Assembly: GCF_030704535.1 (NCBI RefSeq)
Contig: NC_081814.1
Span: forward strand, 26,700,001-26,764,000
Reading direction: 5' to 3'
Origin: Vitis vinifera
Taxonomy: Eukaryota; Streptophyta; Magnoliopsida; Vitales; Vitaceae
DNA: 64,000 nucleotides
Below the pieces are notes generated by a model. That model searched no databases and had not been told where the DNA came from. It saw only the letters and a list, made by a program, of their open reading frames with translations. Below, in pieces: positions 45,472 to 59,002 of the stretch (position 1 is the first letter of the stretch; each line of letters begins with the position of its first letter). The translations under genes were made by a program, and so were the position numbers.

Positions 45472-47582
45472 ATCATTGATGCATACAACACATTTAGAAG
45501 ACCATCTTCCTCTTCCATCTGATTTATGAATCTACCGTGAATAAATGCTTTTAATTTTATTAAACTATGAATTGTATGGTTGTGTTTGAGTGCAGATCAT
45601 TTTCTATGAATAAATTAATGGTTGTGTCAAGAATTAGGCATGTCTTCTACTATTGGAAGTGATGCACTATTTGCCCTTTTTCTAGTTTGATTGCTTTGTG
45701 AATGGTGGGTGGGGTATCATACTAAACCCAATGGTAAATCCAAATGCATGAAAGAACGGGACCATCTGTATGGCCCATGAATCCTCAAAATCCGTCAATG
45801 TATGCGTGTTAGTGAATTGAGCCATATACTCACTCAAACCCGAAAAGCAAGCAATCAAAACAAGAAATTAAACCTAAGTGAATTGAGCCTAGTGAAGTGT
45901 CTAAGTGATCCCACCCTAGAAAATGTAACCAAGTACCCTAAGTGGAAAGTGTCTAGCTAAGTGACCTAAGTGGAAAATATATGAGTAAACTAAGCCTGAA
46001 ATCTAAGCTAAGGTACACCTAAGTGAGTTAAGTGAAAACACAACTAAGTGAAACTTAATATAAGCGAAAAATGTCTGAGTAAACTAAGTCTAAAATTTAA
46101 CCTAAGGTGCACCTAAGTGAGTTGAGTGGAAACACAACTAAGTGAAATTTAACGTAAGCTCGAAAAAACAGGTCACAATGAGGGTCCAAATGAGCCCCTC
46201 AACGAAGGGTTCCTGAAGATGGGTCAGAAAAAATAGGTTATATAAGTGTCAATGTGCCACCAAGGGATGACTATGAGTTAAGAGAAAAGTAAAGGGAAAC
46301 ACCTAGTATCACATGTACTAAAAATACAAAATGGAGGATCTATAATAATATTGTACCATTTTCCTTTTCAACTAGGACCGGTAATGTTGCTCAAATTATG
46401 TGCCAACATTTGGAGACAAATATATATATATATATATATATATCGCCTCCTAATGTGTAAAGAATCCTTTAAAGACAAAATAATTTCGTCTTTTAATGTA
46501 TTATTACATCTCCAAATAATCAACCACCATTTTCTAATTCATTTCACAATGAAAGTTATGAATTTGCATCAGAAAAATTTTCCTTGAAAAATATATTTGG
46601 TTATAATTTTATTTTTTGTCACAAGGTAAATAATTTTGGAGATGAAATAGTTAGTCCCTAAGAGTTCATTTCATATTTGGAATATGAATGAAAGTAAGAA
46701 CATAAATAAAGGTGAATTACAATAATGCATAAGAGAGAGAGTTTTTTAAGCATATTATCATAGCACTGGGTATTTCCTACACTCAACATAAAAAATCCTT
46801 CATACCACAACATCTATCACTTTGGTCATTTTTTTATTGATTTTTGAGAAATCAAAAGTTGTTTTTTAGACTCAATAACAACTTATATGTTTGTTTGTCT
46901 AATTAACAATCATTAATACCACAAAACTTGACACTTTAGGTCTTATTTGGATTGACTTTTAAGAAGTCAAAAGTTTTATTTCAAGCTTAATAAGAACTTT
47001 TATATCTATTTGACTAATTTTTTTTAAAGAGCTTATGACTTACCAAAAATATTAATATTAAAGTTAGCAAAATATTACTTTTCGTAAAAGCTTTATTTTA
47101 ACTTCTATAAGAAGTTTTTCATGTTTAATAAAACTTTTACACTACAAATATCACTGTTTAAAAATTATGACTTTGATTTTAGTTTAGTTTTTTGTTAAAA
47201 CCTAAATAAAAAAAATTATGCCTTTTATCTTTATGTAGAGTAGGATTAAGTGTCTAGGAACTAAACTAGGCTAAGCATAACCTACTTGTCATTAATGATA
47301 AAAAGTGTCTAGGACAAAAATTGATCAAAACTGATAGATATTAAGAAAACTCCAAAAAATAATAGAAGAAATAATAATACATATATTAAAGTTGTTTTAT
47401 TGAAAAATTTTATTATATATACAAATTTAAAACTCATTATTATTAAAAATGATGATACCTCTGTTAAGATAGAATCCTTGAAACCATAACATGATATAAT
47501 AAACTCTTGGTTTTTATTATTTATTTAATAAAGTTTTAGTTTACTTTTATCTATCATTTTTCTACGCATTATATCTTGTAAG
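45472..47582. other. 3' flank of copy C with CTAAGTG repeats and TA run
   Basis: Homologous to 11997-14500 but with about 480 bp missing after GTGTTAGTG (45813). A ~100-bp block is duplicated (about 45970-46065 and 46066-46160, both containing CACCTAAGTGAGTT and CAACTAAGTGAAA). An (TA)n tract (46420-46442) stands where copies A and B have poly-A. Homology continues to ATATCTTGTAAG at about 47582, i.e. just into the solo LTR, and then stops. Confidence 0.65.
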
Positions 47583-50552
47583 GTTAATACAATTATGAAC
47601 AAACAAGGTTTAGAATAGTCTTATTACCAAAAGGCTTGATGCATACGGTTAACTTCGGATTAACTAATTGATTAGATGGCACTCACCCCAAGCTCGATAA
47701 CTTGATTTTGGTTCACTTCAATCTCTTTTGCTATTGTCAAAAGCTTCAAAGGCCTTCTAAGAATGTACCCCTTATTAGGGTTTCCCTCTCTCAATAGCCC
47801 ATGGGCCTCAGTGGTCTCATAACTACCCAAAAAACCAAAGTCAAAGCCCAAGTTGAAAAATGAGTTAACCCACTAATAAAGTTGAAAAAATGAGCCCCCG
47901 ATTTCTAAAGGTGCTAGGGTGGTCAGAATTCACTCCTCAATCTACGCCTTGTGAGTGGGTTTGGTTGAATCCCACCTCAATCTCCTTTAGATTTGAAGAT
48001 TTTCAACACAAATGACTTTTTATTCAATTTTCTTAATAAGCTAATGTAGTTTACATTCATTAGCACATTAATTATATTATTAATTGATTAATTATATGTC
48101 AAATTATGTTTTGAAAATAACAAAACCTTGTCTCACAATTTAAATATTTGTAAAAGTTATCCAAACAAGCCCATAATGCTTTCAATTGAGGTAAATAAAA
48201 AAAGGAAAAAAGAAAAAACAGTTACCACCTTTATAATAAAAAGAAAATAAATGTTATTTGAAGTGAATCAAATCTAAAAGTAGTTTGTCAATTCAAAGTA
48301 AAAGGTTATTCGATGTGCAAAAACCAACTAATGACTTCAGAGTTAAAAGCAAAAAAACCACCATGTAAAAAATCGAAGTAAATGTTATTCATAGATCAAG
48401 TATAAAGTATATATAGATATTGATAAGTATAAAGAAGTGACATAAGCATATACCAAATTGCTTTGTATGATCGATTAGAATGAATGCAGTTGTCTCCATG
48501 ATTATACCACAAATCATCTATTCCACAAATACAAATCAAAATCATTGATTTATTTTTATTTCGTCTTTCAGTAAGTAGTTTAAATTTAATAAATTAGAAT
48601 AATTCAAAACATAATTTATCATCGTCCAATTGTATTAATCTTGAAAATGATATTCGAATTCAAATTTTAGAATGTTGGTTCTCATACATTAATGTTTGGA
48701 GGAATAGAAATTAATTTCACCCCATAGGATCCAAATTCTCCATCAATCTACATGCACCCGAAGAAATCCAATGAGTGGAATAATCAAAAATTTAATTCAC
48801 CCACCATATTAATCATCATTTCTTTATCTAGAAGCAAGGTACTAATTCCAACAAACCATGTGTGAAGTTTGTTATACTATGAATGGGGATACAAATTGAC
48901 TAATGTTAACTTGCTCCTAATCACAAACCAAATATACTTACATAAGATATGAACAACCTTGATGAAGTGGGCACCAATCATTACCATTTAAAATGGTGAG
49001 GAACCATGCACACGAATGAGTGGAACCCCTAAAACCCTAGTAGCCTCCAAACTTGGAGTCCCATTTGGTGAGATCATAAGTATAGGGCAGCTAAGTCGGG
49101 GGGCCTATGGTTTATGGTACATTAAATAGAAGGGTATGCCCCAGTCATTTCCTCCAATGCCTTGGAATATGATTGGGTTGAAGTTTTGCCTTTTTGGTCT
49201 TCCTCCACAAGTTCCACCACATTTTACTATTTTACTATCATTGCTTAATCTTTTTGGTTTCCATCAAATTTGTCAATTCAAGCATGCTCTAAAGTTTTAA
49301 TGGTATTTGGAAATCAATTTGGTATATAATATTTGGTGGTTGAAAGTGTTTTTGAAAAATATACATAAAACAAAAAAATAAAGAAAAGGGTAACATTAAA
49401 ACATGTTTGGAATTAAAAAAAATAGAAAAAGGAAATTTATTTCAATTTCAATACATTATCATGTTTTCTTATCAAAATCAAAATCCACATACCAAACCTA
49501 CCCTACCTTACCTGATTTCACTTTCCCTTTAATTATGTACCTTGCTTGAAGCTTTTATAAAACTAATTTATTAGCCTCTTTTTGTGACAACTCTATGAAA
49601 CTAATTTATTCAATGGGACCATCTCACCATCTCTACTATTTCAGGCATAAATGTTGAAATTATCACAATTAATAAATAAATGAGTTATAATTTTATAATA
49701 TTTATAGGATAATATAATATTCTTATTCTTACGAATTAAAAATATCATTTATACAACCAACTCATCAACCTTTTTATTGAAATTATTATAATAATAATTA
49801 TTTTTTTAAATAAGAGTGCATTTAATAGCATTTTTATTCAAAGTGTTTTCAGTAAAAACATTTTCTCTAAAAATGTTTTTAGGATAATTATCTTTCTAAT
49901 GTTTCTTCAAAAAAATATTATAAGTGATTTTTCAAAAATTTAAAAGTATTTTCTAATTTTATTTTTTTAGGTTAAAAACGTTTCTTTAAGTAATTGACAA
50001 ATTTTAGAAAACACTTATGAAAATATGAAAAACCACTTATAATTTTGAAAAATCATTTATAATATTTTTTTAAAAAAAACACTCATTAAGTAATTCTCTT
50101 AAAAATACTTTCAAAGAAAACATATTCACTAAAAATACTTCAACTAAACTTTTTCCATTATATGATTTTTTACAAAAATAATAATAATAATTAATAACCT
50201 AGGTTTTAAATTATAACTATTAAAATTGATATTCAAATGTTTGACCTTCTAATTAATAAATAAAGGTTTTGATATCAAAATCTTAACTCAGTAATTAAGA
50301 TTAATTTTTAAACATTAAATATAAATTTATTTACGTATATTACGAATCAAAATTTAAATATGGAATATGAATTTGTTTAAATATATAAAAGTTATGTTGA
50401 TTTTCAAACATTGGATGGAAAGAGATGTTGTAATGAAATGTGGAGGGCATCCATGTGTTGATAATAAAAGATAATGGGACCCTCCAAATGGCTACTTTGT
50501 ACAATAATGCACCCTTTACATACAAAATAGGGACCATGCCCCAAACTTCAAC
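47583..50552. other. AT-rich intergenic region, no gene seen
   Basis: Read in both directions without finding a credible coding frame. The stretch 47750-47990 read on the minus strand resembles LTR U3/U5 text (GGGCTCATTTTTTCAAC, GGCCCATGGGC) and may be an old LTR fragment. The rest is A/T-rich low-complexity DNA. Confidence 0.5.
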
Positions 50553-50979
50553 TTAAAGACTCTGTAAAAGTATGGGAGGAATGTGGGCCTACAAATATTT
50601 ATAGACCGCAATCAACGTAACCTAATTCATCAATCATCAATATTCCTCACACCTTAAAGAAGAAAAAAGAACCCTAATACAAACAAACACCCCCTATCAT
50701 CATCTCCATGTTTTTTGAGAAGAATAAAGAACCACCACCACAGTTGGATTTCCACTATCATTTTCTTCCATTCTTCCCTACACCCCTTTCCCCCCTTCGG
50801 TAGCGCGTTCAATTCAACCATTACTCAAAAACCCAAAAAAAGAAAATAAAATTCCATTTCCAATCATAATTTTGATTTTGACCACACTCAACGTGGCAAC
50901 AACATATCATTACTCTTTTTTCATGCTATTCTATATCGACCCTTTTTAGGTCGGGTCATTTTCTCGTTTTAAAAAATAT

Positions 50980-51038
<59 letters not shown>

Positions 51039-51060
51039 CAATTAACAATAATTTTATAAT
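50553..51060. repeat. Segment E, right copy, with long (TA)n tract
   Basis: Homologous to 30147-30622. It contains ATTTATAGACCG (TATA-like) followed about 110 bp later by ATGTTTTTTGAGAAG, so it could be the promoter and first codons of a gene whose body has been lost. The open frame is short and differs between copies. The (TA)n tract at about 50981-51034 is missing from the left copy. Confidence 0.7.
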
Positions 51061-54000
51061 AAAAATAATATCATTATAATAATTCAGACTCAATTATATA
51101 AATATTATTCTTTCTAAATTTAAAAGAGCTCTTATCACTTTAAAATATATCTACGAGATTAAAAAAAATTTATACATATATAACTTCAATAACTTTCTCA
51201 TTTATCTGATATATGATATCACAAACACCTTATATATAAATACAACGTACTAATTGTATTTTACAAGATTATAAGGTCAAATAAGCATCCTTTTGCAGGG
51301 TCAAACAAACCTCTACATCGAAATTGAGATTAACTCCAATGTCATTTATAATGACACATATCTAATCATGTAAAAAAATAATTTCCTTCTCTTTAATAAT
51401 ATTTTTCTAAAGTGTTTAAATTTTATTTTTCTTCTCTTATTTTCATCTTCTTTGTGAAAAATAAGGGATTGTAAAGTGTAAATTTGTAAGTAGTTTTTAT
51501 AATATTTAATTTTTTTATGATAAATCTAACAAGAGAAATTTGATTTGTTTTTGCTTCCAAATTTGGATTACTAAATATTTCAAAACCAATATCAACTATT
51601 AAAATTCAGCATAAAAAAAAAAATTGATTTTGAATATTTTATGATATAGAAAATGAAGTATGGAAAAAGACAAAGCTTAACTTTTTAATATTTGAGAGTT
51701 TTGGCTGCCACGCGCTTTAAGTGAGAGTGGGGATGGTGAGAAGAGACAGCTTTATGTTGACTGAGATAACTGTAAAGAGCCAGCTCACCACCCCCAAAAA
51801 AGCAAATCAGGACCGTTGAGAAATTGACCAATCATAATCCAAGCCCTTTAAAAGGTGGACCCACAGTACTTTGACCCCCATTGCTTAACGGTGAAATTTG
51901 GATACGTGATTAGACTATCTAACTTGTTATTAAGAAGTCATTAGCACTTTAACAAAATTGAAAAATTCTTACTCTCATATTCCATTCACTTCACCCACCA
52001 ACAATATAATCTAACTTGTAAAATACCACAATCGTTTGCGCAATTTTCGAATCCACATATATATTCTCGTAATCTTCTTAATCAAGTGTTTACTTTGTAT
52101 TTTTTGGGACTAGTTCATTTGGGACAAATTTGTTTGTTTAAATCTTTAGGTAGAAGCTAAAAATTAAAGGAAAAAATATAATTTCAAATGGGTAAAATTG
52201 ATATTTGCTTTCTGTTTTACTAGATTTTATCAATTTTATGTTATTGTGATATTGTTTTTATATGTAATTGGGAATTGTCATTGAATTCTAAAGCTATTTG
52301 AAATCGATAAACTTATAATTAACATCTTCTTTAGGTAGTCGTATATCATGAGAAAAAGTTTTATGATAGAACTAGATTGAGGGAGAGAGCAATGTGGAAC
52401 AAATAGCAAATGATATAGTTTCGTTGAACTTATGAGGCAAAAAAAAGAAATCCGCATTATTAATTGAGATAACGAAGTTGCAAACAAAAGAAGAAAAGAT
52501 CGTAAGAAAGGTAGGAGAACAAGAAAGTTGCTTTCAAAGAAGATTAGTTGAATGAGATTATTGAAGTTACATTAAACATAAATATGTCAACAAAGAGTTT
52601 CCATCGTGCCAAAACCAATATATATATATATATAGATATATATGTAATAAAAAGAAAAAACGAATGTATGATTATAGAACATTTAAAAAATAAAATTCAT
52701 AAATGATTTTTTACAACGGTTTTTTAAAATAGTTCTCTAATATTTTATATATAAAAATCTATTTAGAAACTTGGAAATTCTCAATCTAATTTTTAATATC
52801 TTTTAAAAACAACTTTTATTTGTAATAATTTATTTTCAATTATTTTTTATTTTGTTATAATTATGCTTTAAACAAATCCCAAAAAAAAATGAAAACAATC
52901 AAAATATGTTCTTAAAAACACATTTTTTTTAAAAATAAGTTATTAAAAAACTACTTTTTATCAAAAAGTTACTCACTATTTTGAACATGGGAAACAATTT
53001 TAAAAAAAAACAGCTTTCAAATAAGCTCAAAATTATTCTTTCTTTTTTATTAAACCTGTTTTAAAACCATTTTTTTTTTTTAAAATAAAATTACCCCAAA
53101 TTAGTAAATAAATCATGGAAGTTAGTTTTAAAAAGTACATCAATTTTACCACAAAATAAGCCTAAACAAAACCTAAGTATACTTACCACATAATTAAACA
53201 ATACCCATTTAGCTCATAGCATCTAACCACCCTAGTTCCACCATTCTCAAAGTAGTTGAAGTATATATTAAATTTATCATGCCATCAATTCAATCCAAAG
53301 AAAATGACAAATAGATTGACTTCTTATTCCAAATTATGCCCTCTCCGAATCTTCCATCTAAAATATATTTTAGAATTTGTTAGTCAATTATTTTAAAAAA
53401 CATTTCTAATCTTTGTAATACTTGAAAATTTTCGTCATTCAAATATTAGAGAGTCCAAAAACATTTTCTAAAATAAATATCAAACACACTCTTAATGTGT
53501 TAATTGTTATATAAAAAAAAATGATCTATGTTGATAAAGGAATGTTTTGGACAAATTTGGGAATTGTTCCTAAAAATAGTTTTCTACTTTTAAAATTTAT
53601 AAATAAATAAAAAAAATATTTTTACCCAAAAAATATGTTTTAAATTTTTTTTTATTGAGAATTGTTTTTAAGTATTTTCAAGTGTCTTTAACAATGATCG
53701 TAGGAAGTATCTCTAATATTTGTAACACTTAAAAATTTTAATCTTTTAAGTATCAGAAAAATCAAAAACACTTTTAAAATCACTGTTAAACATATTTTTC
53801 ATATGGTTTATAAAGTATTTTAATAAATAACAAAAAATATAAATAATACATAATACCTTAAACTGCTTTTAATATTTGGGTTATTAAACATAATATTATT
53901 CTTTAAAATGTTTTAAAAATTATTCTCATAAATTATTTTTAAAAACGTTTTATAATCAAACACAACCTCAAAAATTTAAAACTAATTTAATATACTAATT

Positions 54001-56509
54001 AAATTAATATTTTTCCAAAATACAACAACTCTAGTTATGAAAAATTTGAAAAGAAAAATAAATAATATACCAAAAGAAAAGTGGAAATTAAAGAAAATAC
54101 TAATTCTAGTATTTCCTAAAGAGATGGAATCTAACCACCCATAGGGCCAAGAATAGGCTTCTTTACCTTTTTAACCAAAAAGTGGGGCAAAGTTTATTTT
54201 AAGGATTATAATCTCTAAAAACATAAGATTGTTGATTATATAGAATATAGTACCAAAAAAGTGACTATTCTTTAACAAGTAAATGCAAAAAAAACAAAGC
54301 CCATTATAGCAATGGAGTATAGATCTTTATCAACTCCTAGAGAAGTCAATTTGGGTATTTGACAAAGCACATTTGCTTCCTTTCTTAGAAGGGTTTATGT
54401 TGTTACTCATTAGAATTACTTCACTTTATCACAAATTAGGTAATGGTAAAAATAAATAAAAGAATAAATTATTTTATTAAAAAATTTCAAAATTTATAAC
54501 TCTATTACTTAAGATTTACTTTTAATTAGTTTTAAATTCAAATAACTTTACCTTTTTCTTTTTACTTATTTTTAAACTTTAAGATTATTGGAGTTGAGTG
54601 GATGTCCAAGTTAAGTTAACCCAATTCGGTCTAATCAAATAAAAAATTGAGGAATAATATAAATAAATAAATAAATAAAATATTTCTATCACACTATATA
54701 TTTTTCTCTAGAAAAAGAAAGATCGAGGGAGCTCGAAAAAGGGTTTTGTGCTGTAAAACAAAGTGATTCTCAATTTTAATGTGATTTCATTTACAGCTTG
54801 GGACAAATAATTGAACAGTGTAACAATTATTCTTTTAAATTTTAGATATTTAAAAAAGATAATATGAAGTTTTCCCATAGAGATGGTTGTGGTATTAAAA
54901 TTAAAATTTTATTTTAATAATATTTTTCTATTTTAATCATTTTATTAGGGTGTGATCAACATAAACTCACATGTAACAATGTCTTATCAACACATGAGTG
55001 ATAGTATTAAATAAAGATTTCACATTTTTATTATTTATTATAAAATAAAATAAAAGGTAAAATTTTACTAAAAATGTTGGTCATGATAGGATTTAATGAG
55101 AGAGATTGGGGTGAAAAAATATGGGAGTAGTTGGGACTTGGCAGGTTGCAGAACAGAGGGGTGAGTGTAGTACAGCCCATCAATCCAAACCACAACTTTT
55201 CTCATCACTTTTCTCAACATTATCTCTTTCATTTCTTCCAAACATTAAAAAGCTAAATCAACATTTGTGGAGTTTCTATCCATTATCCTCTAATTTGATC
55301 TTCTTTCAATTATGGTAAACAATGTTTTTAAAAAAAAATTACATGATGTTTTAGAGAGCAAGGGAAGAAGGCTATCATTTGGGATAGTTTCGTATTTTTT
55401 TTATTTTAGCCCGAAGTTAAAAAATAAAAGTCAAATTCATAATTTTTAAAAAATAATATTAATATTATAAAAGTTTTGTTAAATATATAAAATAAAATAA
55501 AAACTTTTTAAAAAAATGACAATTTTGTAGTCTCATATTAAACTCTTTTTTAAAGTTATGATTTTTTAAATAAAATTGGTAAGTATAATAACTCTTATTG
55601 ATATTTTAAAAAAAGTCTTTAGCTTTTAATAAATGGATTCGAATAGGTTGAAGTTGTCCAAAAAAAAAAATAGAAGTAGTTTAAATTATATTTAAAAAAA
55701 AGTTAGTATTAAAATTATGGATAATTTTAAAATTTTAAAAGTATTAATTAAATAAAAAATTATTTTTAGCACAATATTTGAGAAAAAACAATTTTTTTTT
55801 TATAATTAAAATAAATATTGCTGAAAGGGGAAAATCTTACATTTGATAGCTTGCATTTGACTCTTAAAGGTGGAGATATTTTTACTTTCCATAAACCATT
55901 TTGCTTTACAAGAAAAGTTATCTCGTATTTATTAAAGATGTTACATAACTTAATACTTATACCCTCACTATAAAATTTTCATAATTTTAATTAAAAATAA
56001 AAAGAAAAAGAAAAAGAAAATGACCTTTAAATAAAAATATTAAAATTATTAATTTGGCTCAAAAGCTTTTACTTGCATTTGTATCATTTGTTTCACACAA
56101 AATCTTTTCTTGTACCCATTAATGAATATAATTTCGTATTATGTTGAATGAGGAATTTAATCTAAAAATTTAAATACCTAAATATTTGAAAAACAAATAA
56201 GTTTGCTTAGGAAAAACAATGGCACATGGGAGGTTTACATTTCTCAGAGACCATGCAAAACACAGAAGATATGGACTATGATGAAAAAATGGGGGTTGAT
56301 TTTGAAAAAAGGTTGGAGCTAGGAATTTGAATCTTGTGGCGCTCCAACGTTCAAATGGAATTCAGTTTCTCGTGATACATCAAACGGTCACAAATTTCCA
56401 TGTGAATGAAATTAAACTGCCTCATGAGAGAAAATGTTTTCCCTAGAAAAGAAAAGAAAAGAAAAGAAAAGGGAAAACCCCTTTTTCTCACACTGTCCCT
56501 ATAAATAAG
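51061..56509. other. AT-rich intergenic region before the LRR gene
   Basis: No gene is supported. About 51710-51900 is less AT-rich and has promoter-like elements (GACCAATCAT, CCACGCGC), but no ORF follows. TA/AAAT repeats occur at 52618-52640 and 54655-54690, and an (AAAAG)n run lies just upstream of the LRR promoter (about 56443-56471). Several long A/T blocks (52700-54100) look like decayed non-coding repeat DNA. Confidence 0.55.
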
Positions 56510-56517
56510 AGACATTG
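56510..56517 (+). promoter_or_regulatory. TATA box of the LRR gene
   Basis: TATAAATA sits 237 bases before the chosen ATG. Transcription would be expected to start near 56540-56550, giving a 5'UTR of about 200 nt. Confidence 0.65.
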
Positions 56518-56753
56518 TTGTTCAGAGTCTTCCAACCACATTATAGTTTCTGAGTCACAGACTTCTATTTTAAACTCTCTTTTTCATCATTAAACCTTCA
56601 TGCCTACGTGAAGGAATAAACCAAAGCCCCATGCCTCTCTGCTTTTCAATCTTTGTTTCTTCATTAAAATAATAGGTATACATTGTCAGATCCCCAGTTT
56701 TCCTGGGAAAACCCCCTATGTTTTTCCAAACAGACCAACACCCACTTCCCAAA

Positions 56754-58529
56754 ATGCAGAATCTGAGATGGGTTTGCAAGCATCTGCTGATTCTTTCACT
56801 CTGTCATATGGTCTCAGGAGGGCTAGCTCAGAGTCAGACCACCCCAATTTGCTATGAGGCTGATAGGGCTGCTCTTCTTGGGTTCAAGGCCAGAATTTTG
56901 AAGGACACCACTGAGGCTCTCTCTTCATGGACTGGTAGGGACTGCTGTGGTGGAGGTTGGGAGGGTGTTGAGTGTAATCCAGCTACAGGGAGGGTTGTTG
57001 GGTTGATGTTGCAGAGGCCTGCGGATAGGGACAGTGGGATCTACATGAAGGGCACTCTGTCTTCTTCTTTGGGGGCTTTACAGTTCTTGGAGGTGATGGT
57101 GATAAGTGGGATGAAGCACATCACAGGAAGTATTCCAGAGAGCTTTTCAAATCTAACCCACCTCAAACAGCTTGTCCTAGAGGACAATTCACTTGGAGGG
57201 GCCATTCCTTCAAGTCTGGGCCACTTGCCTTTACTCAAGGCCATCTCACTCAGTGGCAACCAATTGAGAGGTCAGATTCCTCCAAGCTTTGGCAATTTCA
57301 GAGGGCTTGAGCAGTTTAATTTGGGAAGGAACCTCCTCACAGGTCCCATCCCACCCACCTTCAAAAACCTCCATAGTTTGCAGTACTTTGATCTCAGCTC
57401 CAATCTCATATCTGGGCTCATTCCAGATTTTGTAGGGCAGTTTCACAATCTCACCTTTATAGACTTCTCCCACAACCAATTCTCCGGGCAGATACCCAAC
57501 TCCATCTGCAGCTTGCCCAGCCTTTTGGACATCTCCTTGAGCCATAACAAGCTCACTGGAAGAATTCCAGACCAAATTGGGAGCCTAAAATCCCTTACCA
57601 CTCTTTCACTGAGTAACAATCTGCTTACAGGTCAACTTCCAGAATCCATCGCAAGAATGCAGAACCTTTGGCAGCTCAATTTATCTAGAAATGGGCTCTC
57701 GGATCCTTTGCCCGGTGGCCTTCCCAAGGGTCTTCCTTCTCTATTGTCAATAGACCTCTCTTACAACAATTTCAATTTAGGCACCATTCCTCAGTGGATC
57801 ACAGGCAGAGTACTTGCAGATGTCAATCTGGCCGGCTGTAAACTGAGGGGAACCCTCCCAATCTTTTCAAGACCTGATTCCTTGACCTCCATAGACCTCT
57901 CCAATAACTACTTCACTGCTGGGATTTCGAATTTCTTCAGAAACATGTCCAGTCTGCAGAAGGTTAACCTCTCACACAACCAATTGAAATCTGATATTTC
58001 AGTACTCAGATGGCCACAGGGGCTCTCTTCTCTGGACCTCCACTCGAATCAGCTTTATGGGTCTCTGTACACAATCTTAAATAACACAAGCAGCTTTCTG
58101 GAGGCTATAGATGTATCGGGCAATCAGATTTCAGGTGGAATTCCCGAGTTCAGTGAAGGTTCGAGTTTGAAATCTCTCAACATAGCAGCAAACAAGATTG
58201 CAGGACACATCCCAAATTCAATCTCAGACCTGATTGAACTGGAAAAATTAGACATCTCCAGGAACCAAATAACTGGCACCATCCCTACAAGTTTGGGGCT
58301 GCTGCTGAAAATCCAATGGCTTGATGTGTCCATCAATAGGCTCACAGGAAAAATCCCAGAAACTTTGCTGGGAATTGAAGGCCTGAGACATGCTAACTTC
58401 AGAGCAAACAGACTTTGTGGTGAGATCCCACAGGGAAGACCATTTAACATCTTCCCGGCGGTTGCTTATGCACACAATCTCTGCTTATGCGGCAAGCCAA
58501 TGCCACCATGTAGGGGGAAGCAGCAATAG
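56754..58529 (+). CDS. Secreted leucine-rich-repeat protein (At5g23400-type)
   Basis: 591 aa, intronless. Signal peptide at residues 1-25 (MQNLRWVCKHLLILSLC...), then the LRR N-terminal cap with Cys33 and Cys63-Cys64/Cys72 (CYEADRAALLGF, DCCGGGWEGVEC). About 17-19 plant-type LRRs (LxxLxLSxNxLxGxIP) run from about 100 to 555, and the C-terminal cap is LCLCGKPMPPC. There is no transmembrane helix and no kinase, so it is an apoplastic or wall-bound protein rather than a receptor kinase. It closely resembles the single-copy Arabidopsis LRR protein At5g23400 (from memory). The start was set at 56754 because the 12 extra upstream residues (MFFQTDQHPLPK) are not signal-peptide-like. The next gene on the other strand is an HMGB6 homologue, also its neighbour type in Arabidopsis. 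Ligand and role are unknown; LRR-only proteins often bind other receptors or cell-wall components. Confidence 0.9.
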   Translation: MQNLRWVCKHLLILSLCHMVSGGLAQSQTTPICYEADRAALLGFKARILKDTTEALSSWTGRDCCGGGWEGVECNPATGRVVGLMLQRPADRDSGIYMKGTLSSSLGALQFLEVMVISGMKHITGSIPESFSNLTHLKQLVLEDNSLGGAIPSSLGHLPLLKAISLSGNQLRGQIPPSFGNFRGLEQFNLGRNLLTGPIPPTFKNLHSLQYFDLSSNLISGLIPDFVGQFHNLTFIDFSHNQFSGQIPNSICSLPSLLDISLSHNKLTGRIPDQIGSLKSLTTLSLSNNLLTGQLPESIARMQNLWQLNLSRNGLSDPLPGGLPKGLPSLLSIDLSYNNFNLGTIPQWITGRVLADVNLAGCKLRGTLPIFSRPDSLTSIDLSNNYFTAGISNFFRNMSSLQKVNLSHNQLKSDISVLRWPQGLSSLDLHSNQLYGSLYTILNNTSSFLEAIDVSGNQISGGIPEFSEGSSLKSLNIAANKIAGHIPNSISDLIELEKLDISRNQITGTIPTSLGLLLKIQWLDVSINRLTGKIPETLLGIEGLRHANFRANRLCGEIPQGRPFNIFPAVAYAHNLCLCGKPMPPCRGKQQ

Positions 58530-59002
58530 AGGATCATGCTCATGCCCACATGAGCACTGTCATGCTCATGCCCACATGAGCACTGTCATGTAGCAGAGAC
58601 TAGCAAGTAGGTTTGGTTTTCTGCAACAGAAAAAATCCATTTTTCTTGTTACAGGAGAATAAATTTCTTTGTTCAATTTCATCACCCCACTTTCAATAGT
58701 GAAGAGACCTTGTTTCTATAAGTTGAAATACAATTTTACTCTTCTGTTTGAAGTTGTTCTTCGCACTCTACTTGATTTTCATTGAACATGTATCAGAAAA
58801 TATCAAATCAATATTATAGAGAGTGAACAAGAGACTGTTGGAAGCAAATGTGAGAGCTCAATGGCTAACAAGAATATACTTCTTTCAGAACATTTTAGAA
58901 ACTCCAAGCATCTATGAGCTAAATAGAATTCAAAATTTACAAGGGTTCAGAACCCAGTTCAGCAAAAATAGTACATTTTAGCTGAGAGCATCCCATCTTA
59001 AA
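58530..59002. other. Intergenic region between convergent LRR and HMGB genes; 26-bp tandem repeat
   Basis: Directly after the LRR stop, TCATGCTCATGCCCACATGA plus GCACTG occurs twice with a 26-bp period (58534 and 58560). Each copy holds a CTCATG...CATGAG inverted repeat. The remainder contains the 3'UTRs of both genes (AATAAA near 58656) and no further gene. Confidence 0.7.

Noticed and set aside
56718-56753. Earlier start codon of the LRR ORF
   Set aside because: The extra 12 residues would precede the signal peptide and lack hydrophobicity; the second Met gives a standard signal sequence.
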